The notes below the pieces were generated by a model, which had not been told where the DNA came from, made no database searches, and saw nothing but the letters and a program-made list of their open reading frames with translations. 53,755 bases of DNA from DATBGS01 sp036557885 (GTDB lineage: Bacteria > Chloroflexota > Ktedonobacteria > Ktedonobacterales > DATBGS01): positions 1 to 53,755 of the forward strand of contig DATBGS010000148.1 in assembly GCA_036557885.1 (NCBI GenBank). Direction: 5' to 3'. Shown here piece by piece: positions 1 to 12,454 of this stretch. Both the position numbers and the translations under genes were made by a program. The stretch's first letter is position 1. Each line of letters begins with the position of its first letter.

Positions 1-192
1 GGCAATCGTGATGCCGCGCTCTTTCTCTTCGGGGGCTTTGTCAATCTGGTCAAACGCGGTATACTTCGCCAGCTTGGCAGCGGCCAGCACCTTGGTGATG
101 GCGGCTGTCAAGGTCGTCTTGCCATGATCAATGTGCCCAATCGTTCCCACGTTCACGTGCGGCTTGCTCCGCACAAACTTCTGCTTCGCCAT
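1..192 (-). CDS. tuf: Elongation factor Tu, N-terminal 64 residues (cut by window edge)
   Basis: EF-Tu carries aminoacyl-tRNA to the ribosome as a GTP complex. Only the N-terminus is present. It opens MAKQKFVRSKPHVNVGTIGH and continues into the P-loop GHIDHGKTT and the switch-I approach (EEKERGITI), which identifies EF-Tu without ambiguity. The ATG at 192-190 is the only plausible start; an AAAGGAGA element lies upstream at a rather long spacing of about 14 nt. It is the last visible gene of the rpoB-rpoC-rpsL-rpsG-fusA-tuf run, 33 nt after fusA, so it is probably co-transcribed as in a classical str operon. The 3' part lies outside the window. Confidence 0.97.
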   Translation of the reverse strand, partial: MAKQKFVRSKPHVNVGTIGHIDHGKTTLTAAITKVLAAAKLAKYTAFDQIDKAPEEKERGITIA

Positions 193-225
193 GAACTAGT
201 TTTGTCTCCTTTGCTCTCGCAGCAA

Positions 226-2319
226 TTAGGACCGGCTTCCTACTCGCCCTGCGGCTTTGGCTTTGATCTCCTCGGCTACGCTTTTGGGAACCTCGGCGTA
301 GTGCGCGAACTCCATCGAATAAGAGGCCCGGCCACTGGTCATTGAACGCAAATCATTAACGTAGCCAAACATTTCTGCCAGCGGCACATTCGCGCGAATT
401 ACCTGCGAACCACCGCGTTCTTCCGTTCCGATGATATGGCCCCGGCGGCGATTAATATCGCCCAGCACATCCCCGAAGAACTCTGGCGAGGCCACTACCT
501 CCAGCAGTTCCACCGGCTCCAGCAAAACGGGCTGCGCTTTTCTGACGGCCTCCTTGAAGCCTATCGAGCCAGCCATCTTAAAGGCCATCTCGCTCGAATC
601 CACCTCGTGGTAGGAGCCATCATACAGCGTCACGCGAATATCAATCATGGGATACCCGGCCAGAACGCCGGTCTCCATTGCCTCGCGCACGCCCTCTTCC
701 GTTGGCTTAACATATTCACGCGGCACAGTCCCGCCAACAATGGCATTGACAAATTCAAAGCCCTTGCTGCGCTCCAGCGGCTCCACTTTCAGCCAGACAT
801 CGCCATACTGACCACGCCCGCCCGACTGTCGGACAAAGCGGCCTTCTGCCTGAGCAGTGCCGGTGATGGTTTCTTTGAAGGCCACCTGCGGGCGGCCCAC
901 ATTGGCTTCAACTTTGAACTCGCGGAACATGCGGTCCACAATCACTTCCAGATGCAGTTCACCCATGCCTGAAATGATCGTCTGCCCCGTTTCTTCCTCG
1001 GTGCGCACCTTGAAGGTTGGGTCTTCTTCCGCCAGACGGCCCAGCGCAATGCCCATCTTATCTTGATCGGCTTTGGTCTTTGGCTCAATGGCGATGGAGA
1101 TCACCGGCTCTGGGAACACAATGGACTCCAGGATCACCGGATGGTCCACTGAGGAAAGCGTGTCGCCCGTAAAGGTGTTTTTCAAACCCACCGCTGCGCA
1201 GATGTCGCCCGCGTGAATCTCGGTAACATCCTCGCGGTGATTGGCGTGCATCTGGAGCAGCCGCCCGATGCGCTCGCGTTGTCCCTTCGCCGTGTTGTAG
1301 ACATAGGAGCCTGCCGTCAGCGTGCCAGAATACACGCGGAAATACGCCAGGCGGCCCACAAACGGATCGGCCACAATCTTAAACGCCAGGGCTGCAAAGG
1401 GGGCCTCATCGCTGACTTGCAACTGCTTCTCTTCACTGGTCTTGGTATCGGTGGCAACGGGGGCGGGAATATCAAGGGGAGAGGGGAGGAAGTAAATCAC
1501 GGAATCCAACATGGCCTGCACGCCCTTATTTTTAAGCGACGAGCCACACAGCACCGGAATCAGCTTACCTTCAATCGTGGCCTTGCGTAACGCCCTGCGA
1601 ATCTCATCCGGGGTAATCTCTTCGCCTTCGAGATACTTCAGCGTCAATTCCTCGTCGGTTTCGGCCACGCGCTCAATCAGATAATCGCGCTGTTGGCTGA
1701 CCTCGGCTTCCAGTTCGGCTGGCACAGCCGTCTGATCTGACTTGGTGCCCAGATCATCCAGAAACACGACCGCCTTCTGCTCGATCAAATCCACAAAACC
1801 CTTAAACTGGCCCTCCCGCCCAATCGGAATCTGGATCGGCACCGGAACGGCATTAAGCCGGTCACGAATCATCTGGACGGTACGCCAGAAATCTGCGCCA
1901 ATGCGGTCCATCTTGTTGACAAAGCAGATACGAGGCACATGATATTTATCCGCCTGACGCCAGACCGTTTCCGACTGCGGCTCCACGCCCGCCACAGCAT
2001 CAAATACAACCACGCCGCCATCCAGCACGCGCAGCGAACGCTCTACCTCAACGGTAAAGTCCACGTGCCCCGGCGTATCAATAATATTGATGCGATAATC
2101 CATCCAGAAACAGGTTGTAGCGGCAGCCGTAATGGTAATGCCGCGCTCTTGCTCCTGCACCATCCAGTCCATCGTCGCCGCCCCTTCGTGCACCTCGCCC
2201 ATCTTGTGAATGCGCTTGGTATAGAAGAGGATACGCTCGGTGGTCGTGGTTTTGCCTGCATCAATATGAGCAATAATACCAATATTGCGTGTTTTCGCTA
2301 GGGAATATTCTCTCGCCAT
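226..2319 (-). CDS. fusA: Elongation factor G
   Basis: EF-G is the ribosomal translocase GTPase. The 697-residue length is normal for bacterial EF-G. The G-domain motifs are all present: G1 AHIDAGKT (17-24), RGITIT (59-64), DTPGHVDF (81-88) and NKMD (135-138). Domains II to V follow, with the domain IV signature GGTVPREYVKP. The ATG start has an AAGGAATC ribosome-binding site. The gene sits between rpsG (53 nt gap) and tuf (33 nt gap) in the usual str-operon order. The motif set is the canonical translocase one, so this looks like the housekeeping EF-G and not the EF-G2 paralogue. Confidence 0.98.
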   Translation of the reverse strand: MAREYSLAKTRNIGIIAHIDAGKTTTTERILFYTKRIHKMGEVHEGAATMDWMVQEQERGITITAAATTCFWMDYRINIIDTPGHVDFTVEVERSLRVLDGGVVVFDAVAGVEPQSETVWRQADKYHVPRICFVNKMDRIGADFWRTVQMIRDRLNAVPVPIQIPIGREGQFKGFVDLIEQKAVVFLDDLGTKSDQTAVPAELEAEVSQQRDYLIERVAETDEELTLKYLEGEEITPDEIRRALRKATIEGKLIPVLCGSSLKNKGVQAMLDSVIYFLPSPLDIPAPVATDTKTSEEKQLQVSDEAPFAALAFKIVADPFVGRLAYFRVYSGTLTAGSYVYNTAKGQRERIGRLLQMHANHREDVTEIHAGDICAAVGLKNTFTGDTLSSVDHPVILESIVFPEPVISIAIEPKTKADQDKMGIALGRLAEEDPTFKVRTEEETGQTIISGMGELHLEVIVDRMFREFKVEANVGRPQVAFKETITGTAQAEGRFVRQSGGRGQYGDVWLKVEPLERSKGFEFVNAIVGGTVPREYVKPTEEGVREAMETGVLAGYPMIDIRVTLYDGSYHEVDSSEMAFKMAGSIGFKEAVRKAQPVLLEPVELLEVVASPEFFGDVLGDINRRRGHIIGTEERGGSQVIRANVPLAEMFGYVNDLRSMTSGRASYSMEFAHYAEVPKSVAEEIKAKAAGRVGSRS

Positions 2320-2372
2320 GATTCCTTACCAGTGTTGCTTCCAGGCCAAAGCTCCTGAAGCGCAGCGCCTCC

Positions 2373-2843
2373 TTACCAGCGGTAATGAGCGAACGCCTTA
2401 TTCGATTCGGCCATCTTGTGCGTCTCTTCACGACGCTTAATTGTTGCTCCTTGCCCGGTAGCAGCATCCATCAACTCTGCCGCCAGCCGCTCGTGCATGG
2501 CTTTGCCCTTGCGGTCCCGCGCGTAGCGAATCAGCCAGCGCATCGCCAGCGCCGTCCGACGCTCACCGCGAATCTCTACCGGCACCTGATAGGTCGAGCC
2601 GCCCACACGGCGAGGCTTGACCTCCAGCGTGGGGGTCGCGTTGCGCAGCGCCAGCTCAAAGACCTCAACGGGGTTGCGCTTCTGGCGCTGCTCAATCAGA
2701 TCAAGCGTGTCGTACACAATCCGTTCCGCCAGGCTGCGCTTGCCATTCATCATCAGTTTGCTGACAAACCGGGTCAGATTTTTGTTGTTGTACTTGGCAT
2801 CAGGCACTACAGGCCGTTTGACAATCTTTGCTCGCCTTGGCAA
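2373..2843 (-). CDS. rpsG: 30S ribosomal protein S7
   Basis: S7 nucleates assembly of the 16S rRNA 3' major domain (the 30S head). The 156-residue product starts MPRRAKIVKRPV and contains the family blocks GKRSLAERIVYDTLD, GGSTYQVPVEI, RRTALAMRWLI and the C-terminal KREETHKMAESNKAFAHYRW. The start codon is TTG (2843-2841), preceded by GGGAGG at 6 nt, so the start is well supported although not ATG. It lies between rpsL and fusA. The 336-nt gap separating it from rpsL is unusually wide for this operon and holds two hairpins. Confidence 0.97.
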   Translation of the reverse strand: MPRRAKIVKRPVVPDAKYNNKNLTRFVSKLMMNGKRSLAERIVYDTLDLIEQRQKRNPVEVFELALRNATPTLEVKPRRVGGSTYQVPVEIRGERRTALAMRWLIRYARDRKGKAMHERLAAELMDAATGQGATIKRREETHKMAESNKAFAHYRW

Positions 2844-2934
2844 TGTCTGCCTCCCTGGTACAAGAACCAGATCACCTGATCTGGACCTCTGTGATGTTCA
2901 TCAATACAACCGTATCTGCCGCCAGGCAGCGTCA

Positions 2935-2960
2935 GGGGTGCCGAGCAATCTCGGCACCCC
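2935..2960 (-). promoter_or_regulatory. Perfect 11-bp stem-loop upstream of rpsG
   Basis: GGGGTGCCGAG (2935-2945) pairs without mismatch with CTCGGCACCCC (2950-2960) across a 4-nt loop. Neither strand has a T-run after it, so it does not look like an intrinsic terminator. In the rpsL-rpsG spacer it could be an RNA processing or stabilising element, or part of a translational-repressor site. S7 is known to autoregulate its operon at an rpsL-rpsG intercistronic site in E. coli. Homology to that site is not shown here. Confidence 0.5.
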
Positions 2961-3156
2961 ACACGCAAGCGCCTTTCTACAGTGCTCAGGCGTCTGGTGG
3001 TTTCCTTGCCTGAGCGATAGAGGTCGCTCGACTCTGTTGGCACCAAAAGTACCAACCGTGTGTTTCTTGCTGACCTGGCCGCACCCCTTGTACCACACAC
3101 GCGCGGCTGGTTTCAGCTTGCCAGTCGGGTGCAGGCACCCAGCACCGGCAGATTTG

Positions 3157-3172
3157 CCCTCGTAAACGAGGG
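3157..3172 (-). other. Short stem-loop directly after rpsL stop
   Basis: CCCTCG (3157-3162) pairs with CGAGGG (3167-3172) around a TAAA/TTTA loop, 8 nt beyond the rpsL stop codon. It lacks a following T-run on the minus strand. It may be a weak terminator or a 3'-end stabiliser. Its function is not established by sequence. Confidence 0.35.
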
Positions 3173-3179
3173 GCTTGTA

Positions 3180-3626
3180 TTAGCGCTTTTTGCCTTTAGC
3201 CGCTTCCTGGCCTGCCTTGGGCCGCTTGGCTCCGTACTTTGAACGTCCCTGGCGACGCTTTTCAACGCCATTGCTATCGAGCGTTCCACGTACAATATGA
3301 TAACGTACACTGGGCAGGTCTTTCACGCGCCCGCCCCGAATGAGTACCACCGAGTGTTCCTGAAGGTTGTGGCCCTCGCCAGGGATATAGGCCGTAACCT
3401 CCATCTGGTTCGTCAGACGCACGCGGGCAATCTTGCGCAGCGCAGAGTTGGGCTTTTTGGGCGTCATGGTACGCACCTGGGTGCATACTCCACGCTTTTG
3501 CGGGGCGCCCCGCAGCCGTCGGGTCCGGTTGGTCAGCGCGTTATAGGCAAATTGAAGCGCCGGGGCTTTTACCTTCTTGACCTTCTCGCCGCGCCCTTTG
3601 CGGATCAACTGATTGATTGTTGGCAT
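3180..3626 (-). CDS. rpsL: 30S ribosomal protein S12
   Basis: S12 lines the decoding centre and is the streptomycin target. The 148-residue product has the family blocks RTMTPKKPNSALRK (52-65), IPGEGHNLQEHSVVLIRGGR (81-100) and a C-terminal RSKYGAKRPK, plus a basic tail longer than in E. coli S12. The lysine of TPKKPNS (E. coli K42 equivalent) is the wild-type residue. The normally invariant KDLPGVRYH reads KDLPSVRYH here: codon AGT, Ser106, equivalent to E. coli Gly91. ATG start with AGGAACTT upstream. It follows rpoC after 113 nt and precedes rpsG. Confidence 0.97.
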   Translation of the reverse strand: MPTINQLIRKGRGEKVKKVKAPALQFAYNALTNRTRRLRGAPQKRGVCTQVRTMTPKKPNSALRKIARVRLTNQMEVTAYIPGEGHNLQEHSVVLIRGGRVKDLPSVRYHIVRGTLDSNGVEKRRQGRSKYGAKRPKAGQEAAKGKKR

Positions 3627-3676
3627 AAGTTCCTATTCATTCTTATGATCGCTGCTCACCAGATCAGATGCCAGCG

Positions 3677-3702
3677 TACGGGACCGAGGATTCGGTCCCG
3701 TA
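3677..3702 (-). other. Perfect stem-loop between rpoC and rpsL
   Basis: TACGGGACCGA (3677-3687) pairs with TCGGTCCCGTA (3692-3702) around a 4-nt loop, giving 11 perfect base pairs. Neither side has a T-run. It is similar in size and loop length to the stem at 2935-2960, suggesting that intercistronic hairpins are a recurrent feature of this operon, possibly as processing or mRNA-stability elements. This role is inference. Confidence 0.45.
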
Positions 3703-3739
3703 GCAAGTCCTGAATTCTGGCGCACAATACCCAATAATA

Positions 3740-8002
<4,263 letters not shown>

Positions 8003-8008
8003 GGGCGC

Positions 8009-11000
8009 TTATTCTCCTTCAAACCCAGACAGGTTGATTCCCAGCTCTGGCATGACATCAGAGGAGGTATCCTCCACAAACTGAATCTTCTGCTCATCCT
8101 CGTTCAGCACTTCGACGTTGATGCCCAGGCTTTGCAACTCTTTGACCAGTACCTTAAAGGACTCTGGCACGCCTGGCTCCATGATATTCTCGCCCTTGAC
8201 GATGGCTTCATATGTCTTGACACGCCCCACCACATCATCGGATTTCACCGTCAAGATTTCCTGCAAGATGTTCGCAGCGCCATAGGCTTCCAGCGCCCAG
8301 ACTTCCATCTCACCAAAGCGCTGTCCCCCAAACTGCGCCTTGCCACCCAGCGGCTGCTGCGTGATCAAGCTGTACGGACCAGTCGAGCGGGCATGCACCT
8401 TATCTTCCACCAGATGCGCCAATTTCAGCATGTAAATGTAGCCAACGGTTATGGTGCGATCAAACGGCTCGCCCGTGCGCCCATCAAACAACTGCACCTT
8501 GCCATCGGTCGGCAGGTTTGCTTTCTCCAGCATGCGCCCAATGTCGGCCTCATGCGCGCCATCAAAGACCGGCGTCGCCACATTAAATTCCAGCGCCTTC
8601 GCCGCCCAGCCCAGGTGCGTCTCCATAATCTGGCCGATATTCATGCGGTGCGGCACACCCAGCGGATTCAGGATGATGTCCACCGGCGTCCCATCCGGCA
8701 TGAAGGGCATATCCTCCATTGGCAGCACCCGGCTGATCACCCCTTTGTTGCCATGCCGCCCGGCCATCTTGTCGCCCGCGCCAATCTTGCGCTTCTGCGC
8801 AATGCTCACCCGCACTAACTGGTTCACCCCTGGCGACAATTCATCGTTGTTCTCACGCGAGAACACCTTGACCTCGACCACTTTGCCGCGCTCGCCATGC
8901 GGCACGCGCAAGCTGGTATCCTTCACCTCGCGTGCCTTCTCGCCAAAGATGGCCCGCAGCAGTTTTTCTTCGGCGGTCAGTTCGGTTTCGCCTTTGGGGG
9001 TGATCTTGCCCACCAGAATATCGCCCGGTCCCACCTCGGCACCGACATAGATGATGCCGCGCTCATCCAGGTTGCGCAGCCCCTCCTCACCCACATTGGG
9101 AATATCGCGCGTAATCTCTTCTGGCCCCAGCTTGGTATCGCGCGCCTCCACCTCATGTTTCTCGATGTGGATGCTGGTGAACAAGTCCTCGCGCACAATG
9201 CGCTCGCTGATCAGGATGGCATCCTCGTAGTTGCCGCCCTCCCAGGACATAAAGGCCACCAGGATATTCTGCCCCAGCGCCAGTTCCCCGTTCTCGGTGG
9301 ACGAGCTATCGGCAATCGGCTGGCCTTCTGTGACCCGATCCCCCTTGTTGACAATGGGCCGCTGGTTGATACAGGTGCCCTGGTTGGAGCGCACAAACTT
9401 GCGCAGCCGATGAACCTGCTCCACCCCCTCTTCATCCAGAATCACGATCTGGCGGGCGGTGGCGCTGACCACCGTGCCATCTACCCGTGCCAGCAAGACC
9501 TGCCCGGAGTCCGCCGCGACTTGCCGCTCAATGCCGGTGCCCACAATGGGCGCCTGGGGGCGCAGCAGCGGCACCGCCTGGCGCTGCATGTTGGCGCCCA
9601 TCAAGGCGCGGTTCACGTCATCATGCTCCAGGAACGGGATGAGCGCTGCTGCCACGCTCACCGTCTGCCGGGGCGACACGTCCATGTAATCCATCCGGCT
9701 GGGCGGGTCTTCCACGAAGCGCCCTTCATAGCGTGCCGAGATACGATCATTCAGGAAATGGCCCTTTGCATCCAGCGGCGCGTTGGCCTGGGCAATCACG
9801 AAATGCTCTTCATCATCGGCGGTCAGATAGACCACCTCTTCTGACACCCAGGGCACAATCGCAATATCCTGCGCTTCCAGCCCGGCCAGTTTCTGGAACA
9901 GCACCTCGGTCACTTCTGTCCCCACAGAAGCAAGCGTCTTCCCAGCGCCATCCTTGACCTCCCGGCTCAGCGTCTGCCCAATCAGGGTGGGGTCCGTGTT
10001 CTTGAAGCGATGATAGACCCGGCGATAGGGCGTCTCCACAAACCCGTAAGGGTTAATCTGCCCATAGGTCGCCAGCGCACCAATCAACCCAATGTTTGGA
10101 CCTTCCGGCGTCTCAATCGGACAGATACGTCCGTAGTGCGACTGATGCACATCGCGCACATCAAACCCGGCGCGATCACGCGACAGGCCGCCTGGACCCA
10201 ACGCCGATAGGCGGCGCTTATGCGTAATCTCCGAGAGCGGGTTGGTCTGGTCCATAAACTGCGAGAGCTGGCTGCCGCCAAAGAACTCCTTCATGGCCGC
10301 CACCACCGGACGAATATTGATCAGTTGATTGGGCGTCGCCTGCCCCGGCTCCTGAATCACGCTCATGCGCTCTTTGACGACACGCTCCATGCGCAGCAAG
10401 CCCACCCGGAACTGGTTCTGGATCAACTCGCCCACACTGCGCACCCGCCGGTTGCCCAGATGGTCAATATCATCTTTCTTCGCCCGCCCGTTATTCATAT
10501 CGATCATGCGGGCAATGATGCGCACCAGGTCTTCCTTCGTCAAGGTGCGCGTCGTCTGCGGAATCGCCAGGTCCAGCTTGCGATTCAGCTTATAGCGCCC
10601 CACGCCCCCCAGATCATAGCGCCGGGGGTGAAAGAACAGGTTATTCACCATCGTGCGCGCGTTCTCCAGCGTGGCCGGGTCGCCAGGGCGGAGTTTGCGG
10701 TACAACTCCAGCAGCGCGTCATCGGGCGTCTTGACCGGATCGCGCTCCATCGTTGCCGTGATGTAATGGTGGTCGGGGTTGGTATCCACCTCCTTGAATT
10801 GTTCCAGGATTTCATGGTCCTGGCTGTACCCCACCGCCCGCAGCAGCGTGGTCACCGGAATCTTGCGCTTGCGGTCAATCTTGACCGAGAGCAGGTCTTT
10901 GTTGCTGGTTTCAAACTCCAGCCACGCGCCGCGATTGGGAATCAGCTTGGCCGCAAACAGCAGCCGCCCGGTGCCAGGGTCTTCATCCGAGGTAAAGTAG

Positions 11001-11434
11001 ACGCCAGGCGAGCGCACAAGCTGGCTTACTACGACGCGCTCGGCGCCGTTAATAATAAAGGTGCCTTCTTTGGTCATGAGCGGGAAATCGCCCATGAAGA
11101 CATCTTTCTCAATGATTTCGCCCGTCTCTTTATTGGTCAGACGCGCCTTCACCGTGAGCGGGGCGGCAAAGGTGGCATCCCGATCACGGCATTCATCTTC
11201 GCTATATTTGGGTTTGCCAAACGGCTCATCGGGGACAAAAAACTCTAATTTCAGATTCTTGCTGGTAAAGTCTTCAATCGGAGAGATTTCATTAAAAAGC
11301 TCGCGTAAACCTTCTTTCTTGAACCATTCAAAAGAGTCCAGCTGAATTTGGATAAGGCTGGGCATTGGACGAATGTCAGGAATGTGCGCGAACGTGACTC
11401 GTTCTGGAGGCGTCACGGCCATGCTAACTGCCAT
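8009..11434 (-). CDS. rpoB: DNA-directed RNA polymerase subunit beta
   Basis: Second large RNA polymerase subunit, 1141 residues from the chosen start. The rifampicin-pocket segment GSSQ/GGSQLSQFMDQTNPLSEITH followed by KRRLSALGPGG looks wild type, and the C-terminal blocks (GDKMAGRHGNKGVIS, EMEVWALEAYGAA) are canonical. The open frame extends 46 codons upstream to a TTG at 11572, but that part looks like leader and overlaps a hairpin. The ATG at 11434 has AGGAG at 10 nt and gives the expected N-terminus (VTPPERVTFAHIPDIRPMPS). A second ATG at 11422 is possible. rpoC follows after 6 nt. Confidence 0.97.
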   Translation of the reverse strand: MAVSMAVTPPERVTFAHIPDIRPMPSLIQIQLDSFEWFKKEGLRELFNEISPIEDFTSKNLKLEFFVPDEPFGKPKYSEDECRDRDATFAAPLTVKARLTNKETGEIIEKDVFMGDFPLMTKEGTFIINGAERVVVSQLVRSPGVYFTSDEDPGTGRLLFAAKLIPNRGAWLEFETSNKDLLSVKIDRKRKIPVTTLLRAVGYSQDHEILEQFKEVDTNPDHHYITATMERDPVKTPDDALLELYRKLRPGDPATLENARTMVNNLFFHPRRYDLGGVGRYKLNRKLDLAIPQTTRTLTKEDLVRIIARMIDMNNGRAKKDDIDHLGNRRVRSVGELIQNQFRVGLLRMERVVKERMSVIQEPGQATPNQLINIRPVVAAMKEFFGGSQLSQFMDQTNPLSEITHKRRLSALGPGGLSRDRAGFDVRDVHQSHYGRICPIETPEGPNIGLIGALATYGQINPYGFVETPYRRVYHRFKNTDPTLIGQTLSREVKDGAGKTLASVGTEVTEVLFQKLAGLEAQDIAIVPWVSEEVVYLTADDEEHFVIAQANAPLDAKGHFLNDRISARYEGRFVEDPPSRMDYMDVSPRQTVSVAAALIPFLEHDDVNRALMGANMQRQAVPLLRPQAPIVGTGIERQVAADSGQVLLARVDGTVVSATARQIVILDEEGVEQVHRLRKFVRSNQGTCINQRPIVNKGDRVTEGQPIADSSSTENGELALGQNILVAFMSWEGGNYEDAILISERIVREDLFTSIHIEKHEVEARDTKLGPEEITRDIPNVGEEGLRNLDERGIIYVGAEVGPGDILVGKITPKGETELTAEEKLLRAIFGEKAREVKDTSLRVPHGERGKVVEVKVFSRENNDELSPGVNQLVRVSIAQKRKIGAGDKMAGRHGNKGVISRVLPMEDMPFMPDGTPVDIILNPLGVPHRMNIGQIMETHLGWAAKALEFNVATPVFDGAHEADIGRMLEKANLPTDGKVQLFDGRTGEPFDRTITVGYIYMLKLAHLVEDKVHARSTGPYSLITQQPLGGKAQFGGQRFGEMEVWALEAYGAANILQEILTVKSDDVVGRVKTYEAIVKGENIMEPGVPESFKVLVKELQSLGINVEVLNEDEQKIQFVEDTSSDVMPELGINLSGFEGE

Positions 11435-11569
11435 GCGGTACAAGCTCCTCTCGCCAGTTGCCCATGCCGCCGGAAAAAATTCCTCTCTGCCAACAGAAAT
11501 CCTGTTATTGAGGAAAGAAGAGATAAAGTCATCGGCGGCGGCGCTGCATGTGTGAACAACGAAAACAGA

Positions 11570-11620
11570 CAAGAAAAGTAACCGCCCTTGATCTCACAGG
11601 TTGTAAGAACAAGCGGTTAC
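11570..11620 (-). terminator. Terminator-like hairpin in the rpoB leader (candidate attenuator)
   Basis: On the minus strand GTAACCGC (11620-11613) pairs perfectly with GCGGTTAC (11585-11578). The stem extends through TTG/CAA, with an inner CTTACA/TGTGAG helix. It is followed at once by TTTTCTTG. This has the form of an intrinsic terminator, but it lies between the rpoB promoter and the rpoB start. Partial termination or attenuation of rpoBC is therefore possible. The structure is seen by eye; the function is inferred. Confidence 0.5.
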
Positions 11621-11866
11621 TCTAAAGATTGCACTCCCAAGAATCGTGAGGTTGGCTAGCCAGGCTGCCCAAAGTTTTACCGATGTGTACCCTTGGTCCT
11701 CCCAGGCGCGGCAAAAGAAACGCAACGCTTCTCACCAGACCTGGCAGACAAAAAGATGTCACCACACCCACCGCCTTACCACTGCTGTTTGCCTTGGGAA
11801 GCGCCACCTCCACCTACGGCTGGGTGTGTGAGCGAATTTGATCTTTGCCCACTTCGACAATTTAAG

Positions 11867-11896
11867 ATTATAACACCATCTCCAACCCAATGTCAA
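11867..11896 (-). promoter_or_regulatory. Consensus sigma-70/SigA promoter for rpoBC
   Basis: On the minus strand TTGACA (11896-11891) and TATAAT (11872-11867) match consensus fully, with an 18-nt spacer. Transcription would start near 11860, giving a leader of about 425 nt before the rpoB ATG at 11434. Such a strong match is what is expected for the main promoter of the RNA polymerase/str operon. Confidence 0.8.
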
Positions 11897-11979
11897 GGTT
11901 TTCCCACCAGCAATTCCTGCGCCAAAATCCGATCAGACCAGAGAGGGTTTTTTTTCTTTTGGAAAACAGACACCCAATC

Positions 11980-12009
11980 CTTGACATCCCTGGGGTCAGC
12001 GTGGTACAC
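11980..12009 (+). promoter_or_regulatory. Promoter of the tRNA-Gln gene
   Basis: TTGACA (11980-11985) and TACACT (12004-12009) are separated by 18 nt. The predicted start near 12016 leaves a 5' leader of about 48 nt before the mature tRNA. The promoter diverges from the rpoB promoter about 85 nt away. Confidence 0.7.
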
Positions 12010-12063
12010 TTTTCTTTGCGCGGATTGATTGCCAACCCAGACGGTTCAATCTTGCACTGCTGA

Positions 12064-12134
12064 TGGGGTATCGTCTAACGGTAGGACCCGTGACTCTGGA
12101 TCACGTTGTCTAGGTTCGAATCCTAGTACCCCAG
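12064..12134 (+). tRNA. tRNA-Gln (anticodon CTG)
   Basis: A 71-nt cloverleaf. The acceptor stem TGGGGTA/TACCCCA has discriminator G. The D-arm is GTC...GAC. The anticodon arm CGTGA/TCACG has loop CTCTGGA and so anticodon CTG. The T-arm CTAGG/CCTAG has loop TTCGAAT. The first acceptor pair and the anticodon match the glutamine isoacceptor family. The 3' CCA is not encoded (GCCC follows) and must be added post-transcriptionally. The gene stands alone between its own promoter and terminator. Confidence 0.95.
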
Positions 12135-12143
12135 CCCAAAAGT

Positions 12144-12192
12144 CCCATCACAACGGTGATGGGGCTTTCTTCTTTCTTCTTTCTTCTTTCTT
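12144..12192 (+). terminator. Intrinsic terminator of tRNA-Gln with heptamer-repeat tail
   Basis: CCCATCAC (12144-12151) pairs with GTGATGGG (12156-12163) around a 4-nt loop. A pyrimidine tail follows, made of four tandem TTTCTTC heptamers. An identical tail occurs in the terminator at 20447-20522. The position just after the tRNA supports termination; the regular heptamer repeat is unusual. Confidence 0.8.
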
Positions 12193-12454
12193 CGTCCTCG
12201 TCTTCTTTGCGCTCTCCCCCATCTTTCTCACGTTGTCGCCTCTTTTGCTCCTCACCTTGATAGCACCTCATCTCGGTTTGCACGAGGTCTGCCAGGTTTT
12301 TGTGCACTCTACAACCCCCTTCAGAGGAAGGTGCTACCTCCTTGCCCATTGAAATAAATGGCATGGAAGATGCACTCTCATCAAGCGTGGAACCAGGCAC
12401 AGCATGCTTGATTCCTTGCACTCACATATCATAAGTTCTTCGAGGAGGGAGCGC
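12193..12454. other. Intergenic region before the YtxH-like gene
   Basis: This stretch holds no gene I can support. It contains an inverted repeat TAGCACCT (about 12260) / AGGTGCTA (about 12330) and, at its end, the strong ribosome-binding site (AGGAGG) of the next gene. I see no consensus promoter. Confidence 0.4.

Larger units (their letters stand above)
2844..3179. other. rpsL-rpsG intergenic region, no convincing gene
   Basis: These 336 nt separate the end of rpsL from the rpsG start. The short open frames here show no recognisable protein features or good ribosome-binding sites. The region contains a perfect 11-bp stem-loop (2935-2960), a short stem directly after rpsL (3157-3172) and the rpsG ribosome-binding site (GGGAGG, about 2850). 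I see no consensus promoter, so I infer it is transcribed as part of the str operon. Confidence 0.6.

Noticed and set aside
11435..11572. 46-codon N-terminal extension of RpoB
   Set aside because: The frame starts at a TTG without a ribosome-binding site, overlaps the leader hairpin and has no beta-subunit similarity. The ATG at 11434 has AGGAG.
12165..12195. TTTCTTC heptamer array as a CRISPR or large repeat
   Set aside because: Unit of seven bases with no spacers; it is a terminator tail and simple repeat.
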